This document shows positions 54,203 through 64,000 of a DNA stretch of 64,000 nucleotides, one piece after another (positions within the stretch are counted from its first letter, which is position 1; every line of letters begins with the position of its first letter). Made by a program: the position numbers and the translations under genes. Source of the DNA: Euborellia annulipes. Its lineage: Eukaryota > Arthropoda > Insecta > Dermaptera > Anisolabididae. The notes beneath the pieces were generated by a model. The model saw only the letters and a list, made by a program, of their open reading frames with translations. It searched no databases and was not told the origin of the DNA. The stretch is taken from positions 62,001-126,000 of the forward strand of contig JAKCPI010005338.1 of the NCBI GenBank assembly GCA_023213315.1, in the 5' to 3' direction.

Positions 54203-54348
54203 CATGGGCATAACTAGGTGGGTCTCGGGGGGGGGGGGGGGGCACCCCCAGAAAGCTCCGCAACACAAGAAAAATTGAGTCAATATGGGGCCTTCCAGAC
54301 CTCCCGGTGGATGGTTGGCCCCAGCCAAATTCCCTAGTTACGCCCATG
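54203..54348. mobile_element. hAT-like MITE with perfect 8-bp TSD and G-run
   Basis: CATGGGCATAACTAGG and CCTAGTTACGCCCATG are 16-bp TIRs with one difference. TSD ATAATGGG is identical at 54195-54202 and 54349-54356. A 14-G run (about 54229-54242) lies inside the left end. 146 bp, non-coding. Confidence 0.87.
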
Positions 54349-54356
54349 ATAATGGG

Positions 54357-54932
54357 AATCTATTAGATATTCCCTATACCTAAAATAAATAGTTAAAAAA
54401 AAAATACTTTAAATTTCTCTAATTATTTATACTCTTTGTTTTCTTGTAAGTACTAGTAAACAAATCAAGAAAATTAATATTTGAGTTCTGTAGAAGAATA
54501 ATGTGTGGCAAAAGAAATTAAGAAATTCGACTATATTTTTTATAAAATAAAAAAAAATGAGAAATTTATTCTTTCCCACTCTTCGAATTAAAATTATGAA
54601 TGGATGAATTAATTTCAAACGAAAGAATTCCTTAGAATAATAAATTTCCCTAAAGGAATTTGTCATATAAATTTTTCTTGTCTCGAATTCTGAAGAGATG
54701 TTGCGACTAAAACCCAAAACAGTGACATAGAAATTTGTTATTTAGAGCAGAAGACTATAATTTTCATTTTCATTCACAATTCTTAAATTATACTGGCAAA
54801 TTTCCCAAAAAAAAATTAGATGGAACATCAAAAAAGTTTTGTGGTTTCACAACCTTTAGATTTATTATATAAATTTATATATGATTGGTAGTAAAAACTT
54901 TATTCATAGTTGAAAAATAAATATTTATTTAA
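54357..54932. other. Unique AT-rich sequence
   Basis: A 96-codon minus frame (54427-54717) is low-complexity and has no resemblance. Nothing supported. Confidence 0.4.
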
Positions 54933-55291
54933 CTTTCTCTTACCTATATATATAGAGAGAAAGTAATGGATTTATGTCAAAAATTCAATGTCGAGATTTT
55001 GATGCAAATACATGTTTTGAGGTCTCCTGAGTCCAAAAAAGTGGGTCCCGTCAAAATGATCTTGTCTGTGAACAAAATATCTCAAGAACGAAAAGAGTTA
55101 GGAAGTTCAAACTTGATATTTAAGTTAGGTGGCCCTTTAAGCTTTTGAACAAAATCGGCCAAAGAGTACTAGTAAGCTTTACTGATGAACTTTTTCAGTT
55201 TTTTTTTCGATTTTCTTAAAATTCACTCTAACGATTATTTAATAGGTAAATAAAAGAATAGCAGCTAAAATTATTTCATTTATTGACCCGC

Positions 55292-55335
55292 TAGGCTGAC
55301 GTTTCGGTCTTGGTCAAGACCATTCTCAGAGCTAT
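55292..55335 (-). ncRNA. Hammerhead motif, left arm, core mutated
   Basis: Minus strand: GCU-CUGAGAA-UGGUCUUGACCAAGACC-GAAAC-GUC-AGC. Stem II is perfect, but the conserved G8 of the CUGANGA box is A, unlike the right arm. This is probably inactive. Confidence 0.65.
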
Positions 55336-55550
55336 AACAACATAGTTTTTTTTTATTATTAATTTTTGTATTTTCTAAATTGTAATTCAATCATTTTACA
55401 TACTAATTTTTAAATATCTGTAACCGAATGTTCACGGAATATATCTTTGAGTTATTGATTGTATGCCTATATTGACAGCCCGCAAGATAATTATAATATC
55501 TCTGATTTATGCCATATTATAATGTTATAATTTGTAAAATTTCACAAATA

Positions 55551-55552
<2 letters not shown>

Positions 55553-55585
<33 letters not shown>
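55553..55585 (+). repeat. (TA)n microsatellite
   Basis: About 16 TA units inside the foldback centre. Confidence 0.85.
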
Positions 55586-55589
<4 letters not shown>

Positions 55590-55601
55590 CTATATTGTTA
55601 T

Positions 55602-55641
55602 AGCTCTGAGGATGGTCTTGACCAAGACCGAAACGTCAGCC
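55602..55641 (+). ncRNA. Hammerhead ribozyme motif, intact core
   Basis: Plus strand: AGCU-CUGAGGA-U-GGUCUU-GACC-AAGACC-GAAAC-GUC-AGC. The core CUGANGA (N=G) and GAAA are intact, stem II is a perfect 6-bp stem with a GACC loop, stem I GCU/AGC is 3 bp, and helix III is the palindromic ACGU. It is one of the two best candidates in the window for activity as a dimer. Confidence 0.78.
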
Positions 55642-55951
55642 TAGCGGGTCAATAAATGAAATAATTTTAGCTGATATTCTTTTATTTACCTATTAACATA
55701 ATAAAATCCACATCTTGTAATAATGATTATTTAATTAAAATTCAATATTCAATTATTTTTAGATGCTCTTTAAAATGTATATTCTCATTTTGTTCTCAAA
55801 ATAGTCTGAGACACATTTTACTCTTGTACTTCTTAGGAGAAATGGTTAATAAATTATATTTTTCTATGTTTATAGCCCCCGGAAACTAAATATATGTCAA
55901 CACAATAAACCTGATATGACAAGAACAGTGTGCGGCTAGTCACACCAGTTT

Positions 55952-56333
55952 TTTTTTCTTAAATTCCATTTATACTAAGCTCTTAAGAAAACAAATATGA
56001 TTATTGTCATCTAAGAAAAAAATAAATAAATGATTGTATATAAAGAATTTTTTTTTTTTTTTTAATGAATACATACTAGAAAATGTGAATTTATAATATA
56101 CAAGATGCAACATCATTAGATAAGAGGGGCGGGGTCCACGAAACGAAAGATGAGTTTTGCATCTACTTTAAATATTAAATGATTCAGCAAGAGAGGATGG
56201 AGACAAGTTTATTTGATTACTAGCTAGTCATCTTTCAATGGACAGTCAGCGAGGGGGGAGGGAGGGGGGGGGGGGGTAATAAAGACCTGTTCTGTTGACG
56301 GATCTAAGTAATCATATGAAGAAGTTAGCCTGA
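55952..56333. other. Unique sequence with G-run
   Basis: Poly-T at about 56048-56062; a G-run at 56253-56276. Nothing coding. Confidence 0.4.
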
Positions 56334-56540
56334 CTTCTCTTACCTATATATTAGTCTATATAAGTTAATATAGAGAAAAATTATTGGATATACATGTTTT
56401 GAGTCCAAAAAAGTGGGTCCCGCAAAATGGTCTGTCATGTGTGTGTGTGAACAAACAAAAAGTGACAAGCACAGAACACAACTTTCAATTACCAAATAAA
56501 AGAGAAAGTTGTGTGTTGTGCTTCCACACACCAGATTTTT
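56334..56540 (+). mobile_element. Miniature HPE (both ends kept)
   Basis: Tip hairpin CTTCTCTTACCTATATATTAG...TAGAGAAAAATTATTGG, 'GAGTCCAAAAAAGTGGGTCC', then a direct jump to GTGACAAGCACAGAACACAA and the far arm GAAAGTTGTGTGTTGTGC...CACACCAGATTTTT. About 207 bp; a different deletion from the one at 33163. Confidence 0.8.
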
Positions 56541-57046
56541 ATGCAAAGATTCTTTTCGATCGATAGAGACAGTGACAAATATCTGATACTCCACTAAATG
56601 GATCTTTTCTTGCCATCTCTCGGGAGGCGCTCTACAAAGAGACAATATTTTATACGATTCCAGAAATATAAAATAAAACACCACCTGTAGATATGTCTAT
56701 TGTTATAAATAAAAAAATACTTTTGACTTTGAAAAATAGCCGATTTTTAAAATTAATATTTGAAATAGAATTCAATAAATCATTTGAGTGAGATATTGTA
56801 TATTTTAAAAAAATATTAAATATTTCCGATGTTTTTAATCCGATAAACAAATTTTGATTTATTTTATTTATTAAATAGAACCATTTATTTATATAAATTT
56901 AATTTATATCTTATGGCAGATTTTTTTTTTTTATTATTTTTTGGGGATAAATAAATGAATGTGTATATATTTTGCAAAGAATGTCGTGATATAGATATTG
57001 AATATTTTTGGAAGAAATAAAAGAGGTCTTTCTTTTTATTTAATCT
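56541..57046. other. Unique AT-rich sequence
   Basis: Nothing recognised beyond low-complexity open frames. Confidence 0.4.
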
Positions 57047-57092
57047 CAGCTGACGTTTCGATCCTGGGGGGAATCATCTACAGAGCTATAAA
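57047..57092 (-). ncRNA. Hammerhead motif, solo, core altered
   Basis: Minus strand: AUAGCU-CUGUAGA-UGAUUCCCCCCAGGAUC-GAAAC-GUC-AGCUGA. Stem I AGCU/AGCU-type pairing is kept and GAAAC is intact, but the first box is CUGUAGA. Preceded by AAATAAAAGA-type sequence as in other copies. Confidence 0.5.
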
Positions 57093-57113
57093 TATATAGG
57101 CCTGCAATTTTTT

Positions 57114-57699
57114 TTTTAACTTTCTATTACCTATATATCTATAAAGTAATGGTTTCATGTCAAAAATTTGATGTCGAGATTTTGAGGTTCCCTGAGTCCG
57201 AAAAAGTGGGTCCCGCAAAATGGTCTGTCTGTATGTGTTCAATTTAAAGCATGAAGGTATTGAGCTACGAAGAAGAAATTTTATATTTAAGTTATTTAAC
57301 CCTCTGAGGCGTGAAAATTAGCTTTGGAACAAAATTGGCAAAAAAGTACTTGTACTTTTTAAGATTTTTTTTCGATTTTCTTTAAATTCACTCTAACGAT
57401 TATTTGATTAAAATTCAAAATCAATTATTTTTAGATGCTCTTTAAAATGTATATTCTCATTTTGTCCTCAAAATTGTTTGAAGCACACTTTACTCTTGTA
57501 TTTCATTGGAAATATAGGAGAAATGGTTGCCATGGTAACAAAATATAAATATATTTTCGATATTTATAAATTTGAGATCTTTAATCGGCGGTAACTAAAT
57601 ACATGTCGACACAAAAAATCTGATGTGACAAGGACAGAACAAACTTTCAATTACCGAAGTTATGGAAAAGTTGGATTTTCAGTCACATCAGATTTTTTT
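57114..57699 (+). mobile_element. HPE copy, near full length
   Basis: ACTTTCTATTACCTATATAT tip, 'GTCCGAAAAAGTGGGTCCCG', 'TTTAGATGCTCTTTAAAATG', 'GGTTGCCATGGTAACAAAAT', 'TAATCGGCGGTAACTAAATA', large hairpin AATCTGATGTGACAAGGAC...TTTTCAGTCACATCAGATTT. Confidence 0.88.
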
Positions 57700-58093
57700 T
57701 TATTTATTGAAATAAACCAACCCCCGAAAAATCGTTCGTTCTTTCTACATTAAATTCTTTGTTTAATGCTTCTGTTACTAAGCGTCGAAAAAATTTATAC
57801 TCCATTTTTGTTTATCATATTTATAGGGTAATTTGTCGATTCTTTTTAATAAAATGTAAATATCCAAAAAATATTTTATATATCGATAAGATAGATAATA
57901 TTAAAGACAAACACGTATTACCATATAAACAGAGTTTATGTTATCTCAAAAAGGCAGGCTCTGAAATTTCTAAACAACTACATAATAAAAATGTTTAATC
58001 CTGTCTGGTAAGGGATAAAAAAATAATTTATTAATATTAGCTATTCAATTTTTAGTATTTATTTATTTAGGCGTTTAAAAGAGAAAGATTATT
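57700..58093. other. Unique AT-rich sequence
   Basis: A 79-codon plus frame (57759-57998) has no known resemblance. Nothing supported. Confidence 0.4.
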
Positions 58094-58648
58094 AAATATA
58101 TTTAGAAAAAGAAAGTAATGGATTCATGTCAAAAATTTGATGTCGGAACGTTTTGAGTCCAAAAAATGGTCTCTCTTTATTAGTTCAAAATAAAGTATAA
58201 AGGAATCTACAAGATTGAAATTTTATATTTAAGTTAGGTACCCCACCGAGGGGTGAAAATACGCTTTTGAACAAAATAGGCCAAATAGTACTAATATTTT
58301 ACTGATGTACTTTTTAGTTATTTTTTTTCGACTTTCTCAAAATTTCCTCTGAAGATTTTGATTAAAATTCATAAATTAATTTTTTTTTTTAGATGTTCTT
58401 TAAAATGTATATTCCCATTTTGCTCTCAAAATTGTTTAAAGCACACTTTACTTTTGTGCTTCATGATGCCTTGGTTACAAAATTTTATGTTTACAGATTT
58501 TACATCTTGAAATATACAATAATATAATCCTGGAAACTAAATATATGTCGACACGAAACATCTGGTGTAACAAGCACAGAATACAATTTTAGATTACCGA
58601 AGGTAAGAGAAAGTTGAGTGCTGTGCGACAGTCACGCCAAATTTTTTA
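58094..58648 (+). mobile_element. HPE copy, tip hairpin decayed
   Basis: AAAGTAATGGATTCATGTCA, 'GACGTACTTTTTAG'-like middle, 'TAGATGTTCTTTAAAATGTA', and a well-kept large hairpin CATCTGGTGTAACAAGCAC...GCTGTGCGACAGTCACGCCA. Confidence 0.82.
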
Positions 58649-59260
58649 ATTAGTTACTAATGAGATAATACTTTTAGAAATTATTTTCAATAAATTTTCA
58701 ATCTCTTCACTTCTTTCTCCGCAAGGTGTATTATGATACAGTATATCCAAGAGTTTAAGCACTAATTAGCCTTATTTCATTTTTTTTTCTCCCTTAAGAT
58801 ATTAATTAAGACAAAGAAAAAAGAAAAGAAAGAAGAGCTTCCTTCAGCAATTTTAGCTGTTGACATATTTATAACTGAGGGTTCTTTTATTTCAAAAATT
58901 TATTTGACTACTACTTCTTTATTGTTTTTTTAATTAATAAGAATTTTTTCTTCTTTTTGAATATATATATATATTGACTTATGGTTTAATTAAATCGTTG
59001 CTAAATCTAAGCGGTCTTTGTTAAAAAAAAGTCCTTCTTCCTTTTGCCTTCCTCCCCCCGCCCACACTCCTGCGCTTTTCTTAAATGATGTTATTTGTTT
59101 TAAAATTAGCCTTCATTTAGAAGGCAAAAAAAGGGAGGGAGAAAAAAGAAAAATGAGTTTACACAAAAGCTAAGATTAATTGAGAGAAAACAACAGGAAT
59201 ATATAAATTTAAATAATTGATTAAATATGATAAAGAGATGATAAGAATATAAGCTGGTAT
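58649..59260. other. Unique AT-rich sequence
   Basis: Nothing recognised. Confidence 0.4.
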
Positions 59261-59728
59261 TTTTACTTTCTCTTAACTATTAATGAATATATAGAGAGAG
59301 AAAGTATTGGATTCATGTCAAAAATTTGATGTTTTGAGGTCCACTGAGTCCAAAAAATGGGTCTCGCGAAATAGTCTGTCTGTGTTCAATTTAAAGCATG
59401 AAGGAATTGAGCTACGAGGTTGAAATTTTATATTTAAGTCTAGCAAGTGACGCGAAGCTTTTGAACAACATCGGCCAAAAAGTACTACTACTTTACCGTT
59501 GAACTTTTTCAGTTTTTTCAATTTTATCAAAGTTCGCTCGCTCTAACTAACGATTATTTGATTAAAATTCAAAAATCAATTATTTTTAGATGCTCTTTAA
59601 AATGTATATTCCCATTTTGTCCTCAAAATTGTTTGAAGCACTCTTGTACTTCATATAAAAGTTAGGAGAAATGGTTGCCTTTGGAACAAAATATAAATAT
59701 TCTCCCATGTTTATAAATTTTATTTATG
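59261..59728 (+). mobile_element. HPE copy, hairpin end missing
   Basis: TTTTTACTTTCTCTTAACTA with a GAGAGAGAAAGTATTGG partner, 'GAGTCCAAAAAATGGGTCTC', GAACTTTTTCAGTTTTTTCA, 'GATGCTCTTTAAAATGTATA', 'GGAGAAATGGTTGCCTTTGG'. It ends at TTTATAAATTTTA before a SINE. Confidence 0.84.
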
Positions 59729-59752
59729 TATATCTAAATATATAGAGGCCCC

Positions 59753-59822
59753 CGGGCTTGGCGTAGTTGGTAGCGCGCCTGCCTTGTATACCAAGGGTCG
59801 GGGGTTCGGATCTAAGGCAATC
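59753..59822 (+). mobile_element. tRNA-derived SINE head
   Basis: A-box TGGCGTAGTTGG (59759-59770) and B-box GGTTCGGATC (59803-59812) at tRNA spacing. A D-arm GCG/CGC and a CCTTG/CAAGG stem are visible, but the acceptor stem fails (GGGCTTG against TAAGGCA) and the anticodon loop is 5 nt, so it is not a functional tRNA. An AT-rich tail follows. Confidence 0.62.
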
Positions 59823-59999
59823 CGATGATTTTATTTAACAATATATATAAAAAATAAAAATATATATATATATATATTCATAATAACGGTTATCATAAAG
59901 TCTTATATGGCTTAAGTTGCCGAAAAGACTGTGTGTATGTGTATGTGAGTGTGAATGGAAAAAAGTGTGAGTGTTAAAAAAAATAAATATATATATTGG

Positions 60000-60479
60000 A
60001 ATTTGATGTCAAGAATTTGATGTTTTGAGGTCCGAGCTACGAGGTTGAAATTTTATATTTAAGTTAGGCACCCCCCACTGAGGCGTGAAAATAAACTTTT
60101 GAACAAAATCAGCCAAAAAGTTATAGTACTTTACTGATGTGGTTATACACTTTTTTTCGATTATCTCAAACAATTTTGATTAACATTCGGAAATCAATGA
60201 CCAATGAAGTACAATGCTGTTGATTTATATACAAGGAAGGAAGCAGGAGCAGCCAAAATTTAAAGCCTCCGATTTTTGACAATTAACAAGACATTTCGGA
60301 AAAACTTTATTTTACTATTATCAGTACCTTCAAAATTCTTTGAAATATAATACTTCATAGTAAATATAAATATTTTTCCATGTTTATAAAATATATATAT
60401 ATATGTCAATACAAAAAATATGGTGTGATAAGCACAGAACACAACCTCCTGGTTATTTGCCCAGTCACATCAGATATTT
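60000..60479 (+). mobile_element. HPE copy, 5'-truncated
   Basis: Starts at 'GGAATTTGATGTCAAGAATT', 'GAGCTACGAGGTTGAAATTT', AAGTTATAGTACTTTACTGA, a deletion, and a partial large hairpin AATATGGTGTGATAAGCAC...GCCCAGTCACATCAGATATT. Confidence 0.8.
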
Positions 60480-61173
60480 TATTATTCTTCAAGTTAATCT
60501 CTTTCTCTACTTTCTAAAAATAAGAAATGCGAGCTACAGTACACAAAAAAAAAAAACAGGGTGGGTGATAAAAAAAAGAGAGAGAATTTAAAATCAATGC
60601 TAGCAAATAAAATATCCACTTGAATACTTTTGCCAAGCAAAAGAACCGAGAGAGTCGCGATTTTTTAATATTTCGAAAGGGTGTCGTTGGTTGGATGGGG
60701 GGGGGGTGGTTGGTTCTACGTGACACACACACCTCCGGTTTTTATTAACTATTATTTGCAGCCTGGCCGGTACGTGTTTCATTTGATAAGTATTTTGCCC
60801 TGCTGCCTGCTGGTCGTCTATTGTGAGCTCCTGTCTCGTCTATATTAATTCCGCTTCTGGTGTTAATCCCCTCTCTCTCTCTCATCCCTTGAATGGCATT
60901 ATTTCAAGGGGAAAATGCAACCCTTTCTCTTCTCGGTTATTTATTTATATATATACATATCTACGTATAAACTATAATACGTACCCTGCCTGGTATATAG
61001 GAAATTGAATATTTATAAGTTTGTTTTTCCGATTACAATCCTACTACAACACAAGAAATCATTATTATGGTAATTTAGAATATTCTTGTATGGTAGTGGA
61101 GGCATTGGAGAAATTTTATCAATAAAAAATTATAATTGAAACTTGACATATATTTAATTTCCTCAATGAAGTA
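60480..61173. other. Unique sequence with CT and CA microsatellites
   Basis: G-run at about 60698-60705 and CTCTCTCTCTC at 60870-60881. 60730-60930 is GC-moderate. Open frames do not resemble proteins. Confidence 0.4.
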
Positions 61174-61348
61174 CAGTGGGCGCCACAAGTGCCTGATCTG
61201 CTCGAGAATGGAGCCTTGAGCTTAGACAACCATATATTTTCAAAATAAATAAAATGAAAAAGCTACTTTTCTATAAAGCTAAGAATTTTGGTTGCTTAAA
61301 GCTCAAAGCTTCACTTTCAAACATGTCAGGCACTTGTGGCGTCTACTG
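61174..61348. mobile_element. Tc1/mariner-type MITE (175 bp), second copy
   Basis: CAGTGGGCGCCACAAGTGCC and GGCACTTGTGGCGTCTACTG termini with TA on both sides (61172-61173, 61349-61350). The same family as 41681-41849, with longer matching TIRs (CACAAGTGCCTGA/TCAGGCACTTGTG). Confidence 0.85.
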
Positions 61349-61375
61349 TACACGGGAAAAGAAATTGTTTTGAGA

Positions 61376-62090
61376 AAATCGGAAAAAAGTGAAAAAGTAT
61401 ATCAGTAAAGTACTAGTACTCTTTGACCGATTTGGTTCAAATACTTTGTATTACGTGCCAGGGGGGGTCATCGAACTTAAATATAAAATTTCAATATCTT
61501 AACTCTTTTTGTTCTTGAGATATTTTGTTCAAAGCAAGACAGACCATTTTATTGGACTCAAAGGACTTATTTTCATCAAAATTTCGACAATGAATTTTTG
61601 ACATAATCCAATAATTTCTCTATATATTAGCTTATATATTATACATCAGGAATGGCCACACTTGGTGATACTTAGAGAAGTATTGAAAAATGGAAAATTT
61701 TTAAGAGACAAATCGGAAAAAAATTCGCCCCTTTGCGGAACCTAAGTTTTTCGCCCTACGGGAAATTTTGTTTTTGCGGAACCAAAGTTTTCCGCCCCTG
61801 GGGAAAAATTTTTTTTCGTCCATGAAAATCATTTTACCCTTTTTTTAGAGGCACTCGAAAACGAAATCCCCCCTCCCCTTCTTCTTGCGGAACCAAAGTT
61901 TTCCACCCTGCGGAAAATTTGTTCCCGTCCATAAAAATAATTTTTCCCGCACTGCGAAAAATTTTGTTTTTGCGGAATCAAATTTATGCAATTTTTTTAA
62001 TTGAGCAGCAATAAAACTCAAAAAGAGCTGCTGCATGTGGCTCGCGAGCCACAGTTTGTATATATAGTATATAGGTAAGAGAAAGTAAAA
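61376..62090 (-). mobile_element. HPE copy split by a hAT-like element
   Basis: 'AGTAAAGTACTAGTACTCTT', 'AAATATAAAATTTCAATATC', 'TTTTGACATAATCCAATAAT', then the insert 61646-62055, then a tip ATAGTATATAGGTAAGAGAA. The hairpin-side half is missing. Confidence 0.8.
61646..62055. mobile_element. hAT-like element with internal tandem repeats
   Basis: CAGGAATGGCCACAC start and 'GCATGTGGCTCGCGAGCCAC' near the right end are typical of a hAT type that starts CAGGGGTGGCC. Between them GCGGAACCAAAGTTTTCCGC-type units recur four times (about 61735, 61777, 61886, 61971). The right terminus is missing. Confidence 0.6.
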
Positions 62091-62341
62091 ACCGAAAACT
62101 TGCCAGAATATTTAAGGCCAATTGGGCCAATCAATACACATCAGTTTGAGTCATTCAAAATCATCTTCAGAGCTCGTTTTTTTATTAAAAAAAGACCTGA
62201 TAATGTTATTGAATGTCGAAACATAAATGTTAGAACAATCAAATTTCTGCAATGAATATAAATTATTTACTTGATCAATTAGAATTTTTTTTTACAATCC
62301 CAGAAGTTTTTAATAGGATTTTATTTATAAATTCCTTTTTA
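62091..62341. other. Unique sequence with a ribozyme-repeat scrap
   Basis: 'CATCTTCAGAGCTCG' at about 62162-62176 (minus CUGAAGA box) without an intact GAAAC box: a degraded hammerhead repeat. The rest is AT-rich. Confidence 0.4.
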
Positions 62342-62350
62342 ATAAATTTC

Positions 62351-62380
62351 ACAGTCTTTAGTTAGAAGCCGTAGGAGACG
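62351..62380 (+). promoter_or_regulatory. Possible internal promoter of the LINE
   Basis: CACAGTCTTTAG (initiator-like, A at 62351 or 62353) and AGACG at 62376-62380, a DPE-like site about 24-30 bases downstream, as in Jockey and I-type LINEs that start transcription at their first base. The sequence changes from AT-rich to GC-moderate here, which supports this as the element's 5' end. Inference. Confidence 0.4.
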
Positions 62381-62493
62381 GCCACAGCTCGACGAGTCGC
62401 TCTTATCTTGTCTGGCTTTTTTTTTTTTTTTTGTTTTTTGTTTCTCTTACTGGTGCGCTTTGGACTATCGCTTGGATTATTTAGACGCTACCT

Positions 62494-63893
62494 ATGAATG
62501 AGGAGGCGGCCCCTGAGGGGCCGGGCCCCCCTGATTTGCATCCAGCTTCCAACAATACTCAGATAAGTGACAATATTATTTCTCAGAATAAAGCTCCTGC
62601 TGAGTTGAACTCAAATGTGACCATCAGTCAAAATCAAACATCGTTGAGAGTAAGAATTCCCATTAATAAGTATTCGTCCACTGACCCTGGACCATATATT
62701 GTCTTTGTTGAGGATGTTAATGAGGAATCCTTTAAAATTCACCCTATGAAGGTTGGGAGGTTGCTTTTTCGGGATTTGCCGAGGTATAAGCAATTTATAA
62801 AGGACATTTCTATAATAAGTAAAAAAAAGTCAAAATAGAGTTGACCTCGAGAGAGGCAGCCAATAACTTTATAGGTGAGAAATTTTTATTAGAAAAAAAT
62901 ATTCGTCGTACATACCTATTTTTTACACCACCAAAAGTGGAATTATTAGAAATGTTCCCCTTGAAACAACTTTAGAAGAGATAAAGCAGGATGTAATTTC
63001 TCCTTTCCCGATATCCGACATTTTTAGATTTAATAAAAAAGGAGACAAGGGTTCTCCTACAGGCACCGTTAAAATTACTTTTCGAACCCAATATTTACCT
63101 ACTCACATCTACTTGCATGGCGTGAGGGTTAGGGTTGAGCCATTTATCCCTAACACTATACAATGCAAAGCTTGCTTAGCTTATCATCACAAGACCGAGA
63201 ATTGCCGTAGAAAGCCCCGTTGTGCGATTTGTTCTTTTGACCATCTTACAGAGAGTTGTAAGTCATCTGTGGAACCGAGATGTATTTTTTGCGATGGTAG
63301 CCATTTGTCCACTGATAGGGAGAATTGTCCAGAGTACTTTAAACAGAAGAAAATTAAGGAAAAAATGACTTTGTTTAATCTTTCGTATAAGGAAGCGTCT
63401 TTCGCTTATTATAAGGAAATAGAGGAGCAGTCTTATGCAGATGCTCTTAAAAATCAGAATCAGTCTGTTGTAAATGACACTATCAATTTTCCTTTTCTAC
63501 CTGATGTAGATCTACAGAGGAATTCGAACCCTAAGAGGAAAAAATTTTCCGATTCGGGATCTGATAGTGATTCCACTATACAGCAACAACCAAAAAGACA
63601 TTTTAATAATCAGGTGCAAAGAAGTATGCGTCCTGTGAATGTAAATGTTTCGAGAAGCACTCCGTTGCCCGCACCGGTTCAACTTGGTGTACCTCAGCCT
63701 ATCACGTCAAATCCATTCACTTTGGAACAAAATTCCCCTTTTTTAAGGGTAATGTATTAAATGACTCAGATATTAATGATTTAGTGGGGAATATAATTGA
63801 TATATTGGAGAATGTGAATAAAAGTCCTGGTTTAACTAAGCCTCAATTAATAGATATCATTTCTAAGAATATTGTCTCAAGATATAAAACTTA
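62494..63893 (+). CDS. LINE ORF1 (gag-like RNA-binding protein), interrupted by three frameshifts
   Basis: Begins at ATG 62494. Segment 1 (to 62828) has an acidic, proline-rich start and then YIVFVEDVNEES...KVGRLLF, the first RRM-like part of I/Jockey gags. Segment 2 (to about 62920) contains KIELTSREAANNF. Segment 3 (to about 63740) has GIIRNVPLETT, then CCHC knuckles: CX2CX4HX4C (63164-63205), CX2CX3HX4C (63221-63259) and CX2CX3HX7C (63281-63328), followed by a Q/K-rich tail. Segment 4 ends NIVSRYKT at 63893. Each break falls on a homopolymer (A8 62821-62828, T6 62919-62924, T6 63739-63744), and each is compatible with one missing base, so either the copy is decaying or the assembly under-calls homopolymers. 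The protein would coat the LINE RNA in a ribonucleoprotein. Confidence 0.85.
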
Positions 63894-64000
63894 GATAAGA
63901 CTAAAAATAAAATTTTTTTTTTTTGTTTTATATAGATTACGTGAAATAATAGATGTATTTTATTTTATTTAATTTATTTATATTATTTATTATTATTATT
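63894..64000 (+). other. LINE ORF1-ORF2 spacer, AT-rich
   Basis: Follows the ORF1 stop with a T-run and ATTATTTAT repeats. No ORF2 start was seen before the window ends. Confidence 0.5.

Larger units (their letters stand above)
55244..55724. mobile_element. Penelope-type foldback with 11-bp TSD
   Basis: GATTATTTAAT is duplicated at 55233-55243 and 55725-55735. Arms of about 110 bp (AGGTAAATAAAAGAATAGCA ... CTATAACAA) are inverted at 55590-55705, each with a ribozyme motif. The 240-bp centre contains a (TA)n array. No RT frame. Confidence 0.78.
54933..55951 (+). mobile_element. HPE copy hosting a ribozyme foldback
   Basis: ACTTTCTCTTACCTATATAT tip, 'GTCCAAAAAAGTGGGTCCCG', GCCAAAGAGTACTAGTAAGC, 'TTAAAATTCACTCTAACGAT', then the foldback 55244-55724, then 'TTTAGATGCTCTTTAAAATG', 'CTCTTGTACTTCTTAGGAGA' and a reduced large hairpin ending AGTCACACCAG. 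Confidence 0.86.
62351..64000 (+). mobile_element. 5' part of a non-LTR retrotransposon (I/Jockey group), cut by window end
   Basis: 5' UTR with GTAGGAGACGGCCACAGC and a poly-T, then a gag-like ORF1 (62494-63893) with three zinc knuckles, then an AT-rich spacer. ORF2 (endonuclease and reverse transcriptase) would lie beyond 64000. The group is inferred from the ORF1 layout; the exact clade needs ORF2. Confidence 0.8.

Noticed and set aside
59753..59822. Functional tRNA gene
   Set aside because: The acceptor stem does not pair and the anticodon arm has a 5-nt loop; kept only as a SINE head.

Overview
The window is AT-rich, intron-scale DNA from an invertebrate animal, most probably an arthropod. 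The evidence is a single spliced exon of a discoidin-domain receptor (Ddr-type collagen receptor tyrosine kinase) on the minus strand at 22338-22569, a gag-like ORF1 of an I/Jockey-group LINE at the right edge, and an interspersed-repeat set (Helitrons, hAT and Tc1/mariner MITEs, Penelope-type hammerhead ribozyme repeats, tRNA- and 5S-like SINE heads) typical of such genomes. I cannot name the species. No bacterial-style operons, CRISPR arrays, intact functional tRNA genes or full-length host ORFs were found. Nearly all other open frames are chance frames in repeats.

Layout: about 37 copies or fragments of one repeat family dominate the whole window. I call it HPE (hairpin-ended element). It is about 0.6-0.9 kb, non-coding, and has a short AT-rich hairpin at one end and a hairpin with about 30-bp arms at the other. 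A second family is a set of about 20 non-autonomous Helitrons (A|TC...CTAG|T, with a GC-rich hairpin just before the CTAG). A third is a set of foldback or solo repeats that carry small hammerhead-type ribozymes in inverted pairs. These families are heavily nested: Helitrons, hAT MITEs, SINEs and ribozyme foldbacks sit inside HPE copies, often with recognisable target-site duplications or precise empty sites. Two very large palindromes (14629-15552 and 16971-17718) combine HPE or other sequence with the ribozyme repeats.

Region by region: 1-22 kb is intron of (or sequence 3' to) the Ddr exon and is full of HPE, Helitron and ribozyme repeats. 22.3-22.6 kb holds the Ddr exon with canonical splice sites. 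22.6-62.3 kb is upstream intron or flank with the same repeats plus unique stretches rich in microsatellites. 62.35-64 kb is the 5' end of a LINE whose ORF1 is interrupted by three single-base frameshifts, all at homopolymer runs; the element runs off the window.

The most notable content is the hammerhead set, in which the paired flanks co-vary between loci (UUGCC/GGCAA, AUCGUC/GACGAU, GCU/AGC) while the CUGANGA...GAAACGUC core is kept, and the HPE family itself, whose ends look like those of Helentron/Helitron2 derivatives but which I cannot assign with certainty. HPE strand is given as + when the short AT-rich hairpin comes first. Boundaries of degenerate repeats are read by eye and are approximate to a few tens of bases unless a TSD or terminus is stated.
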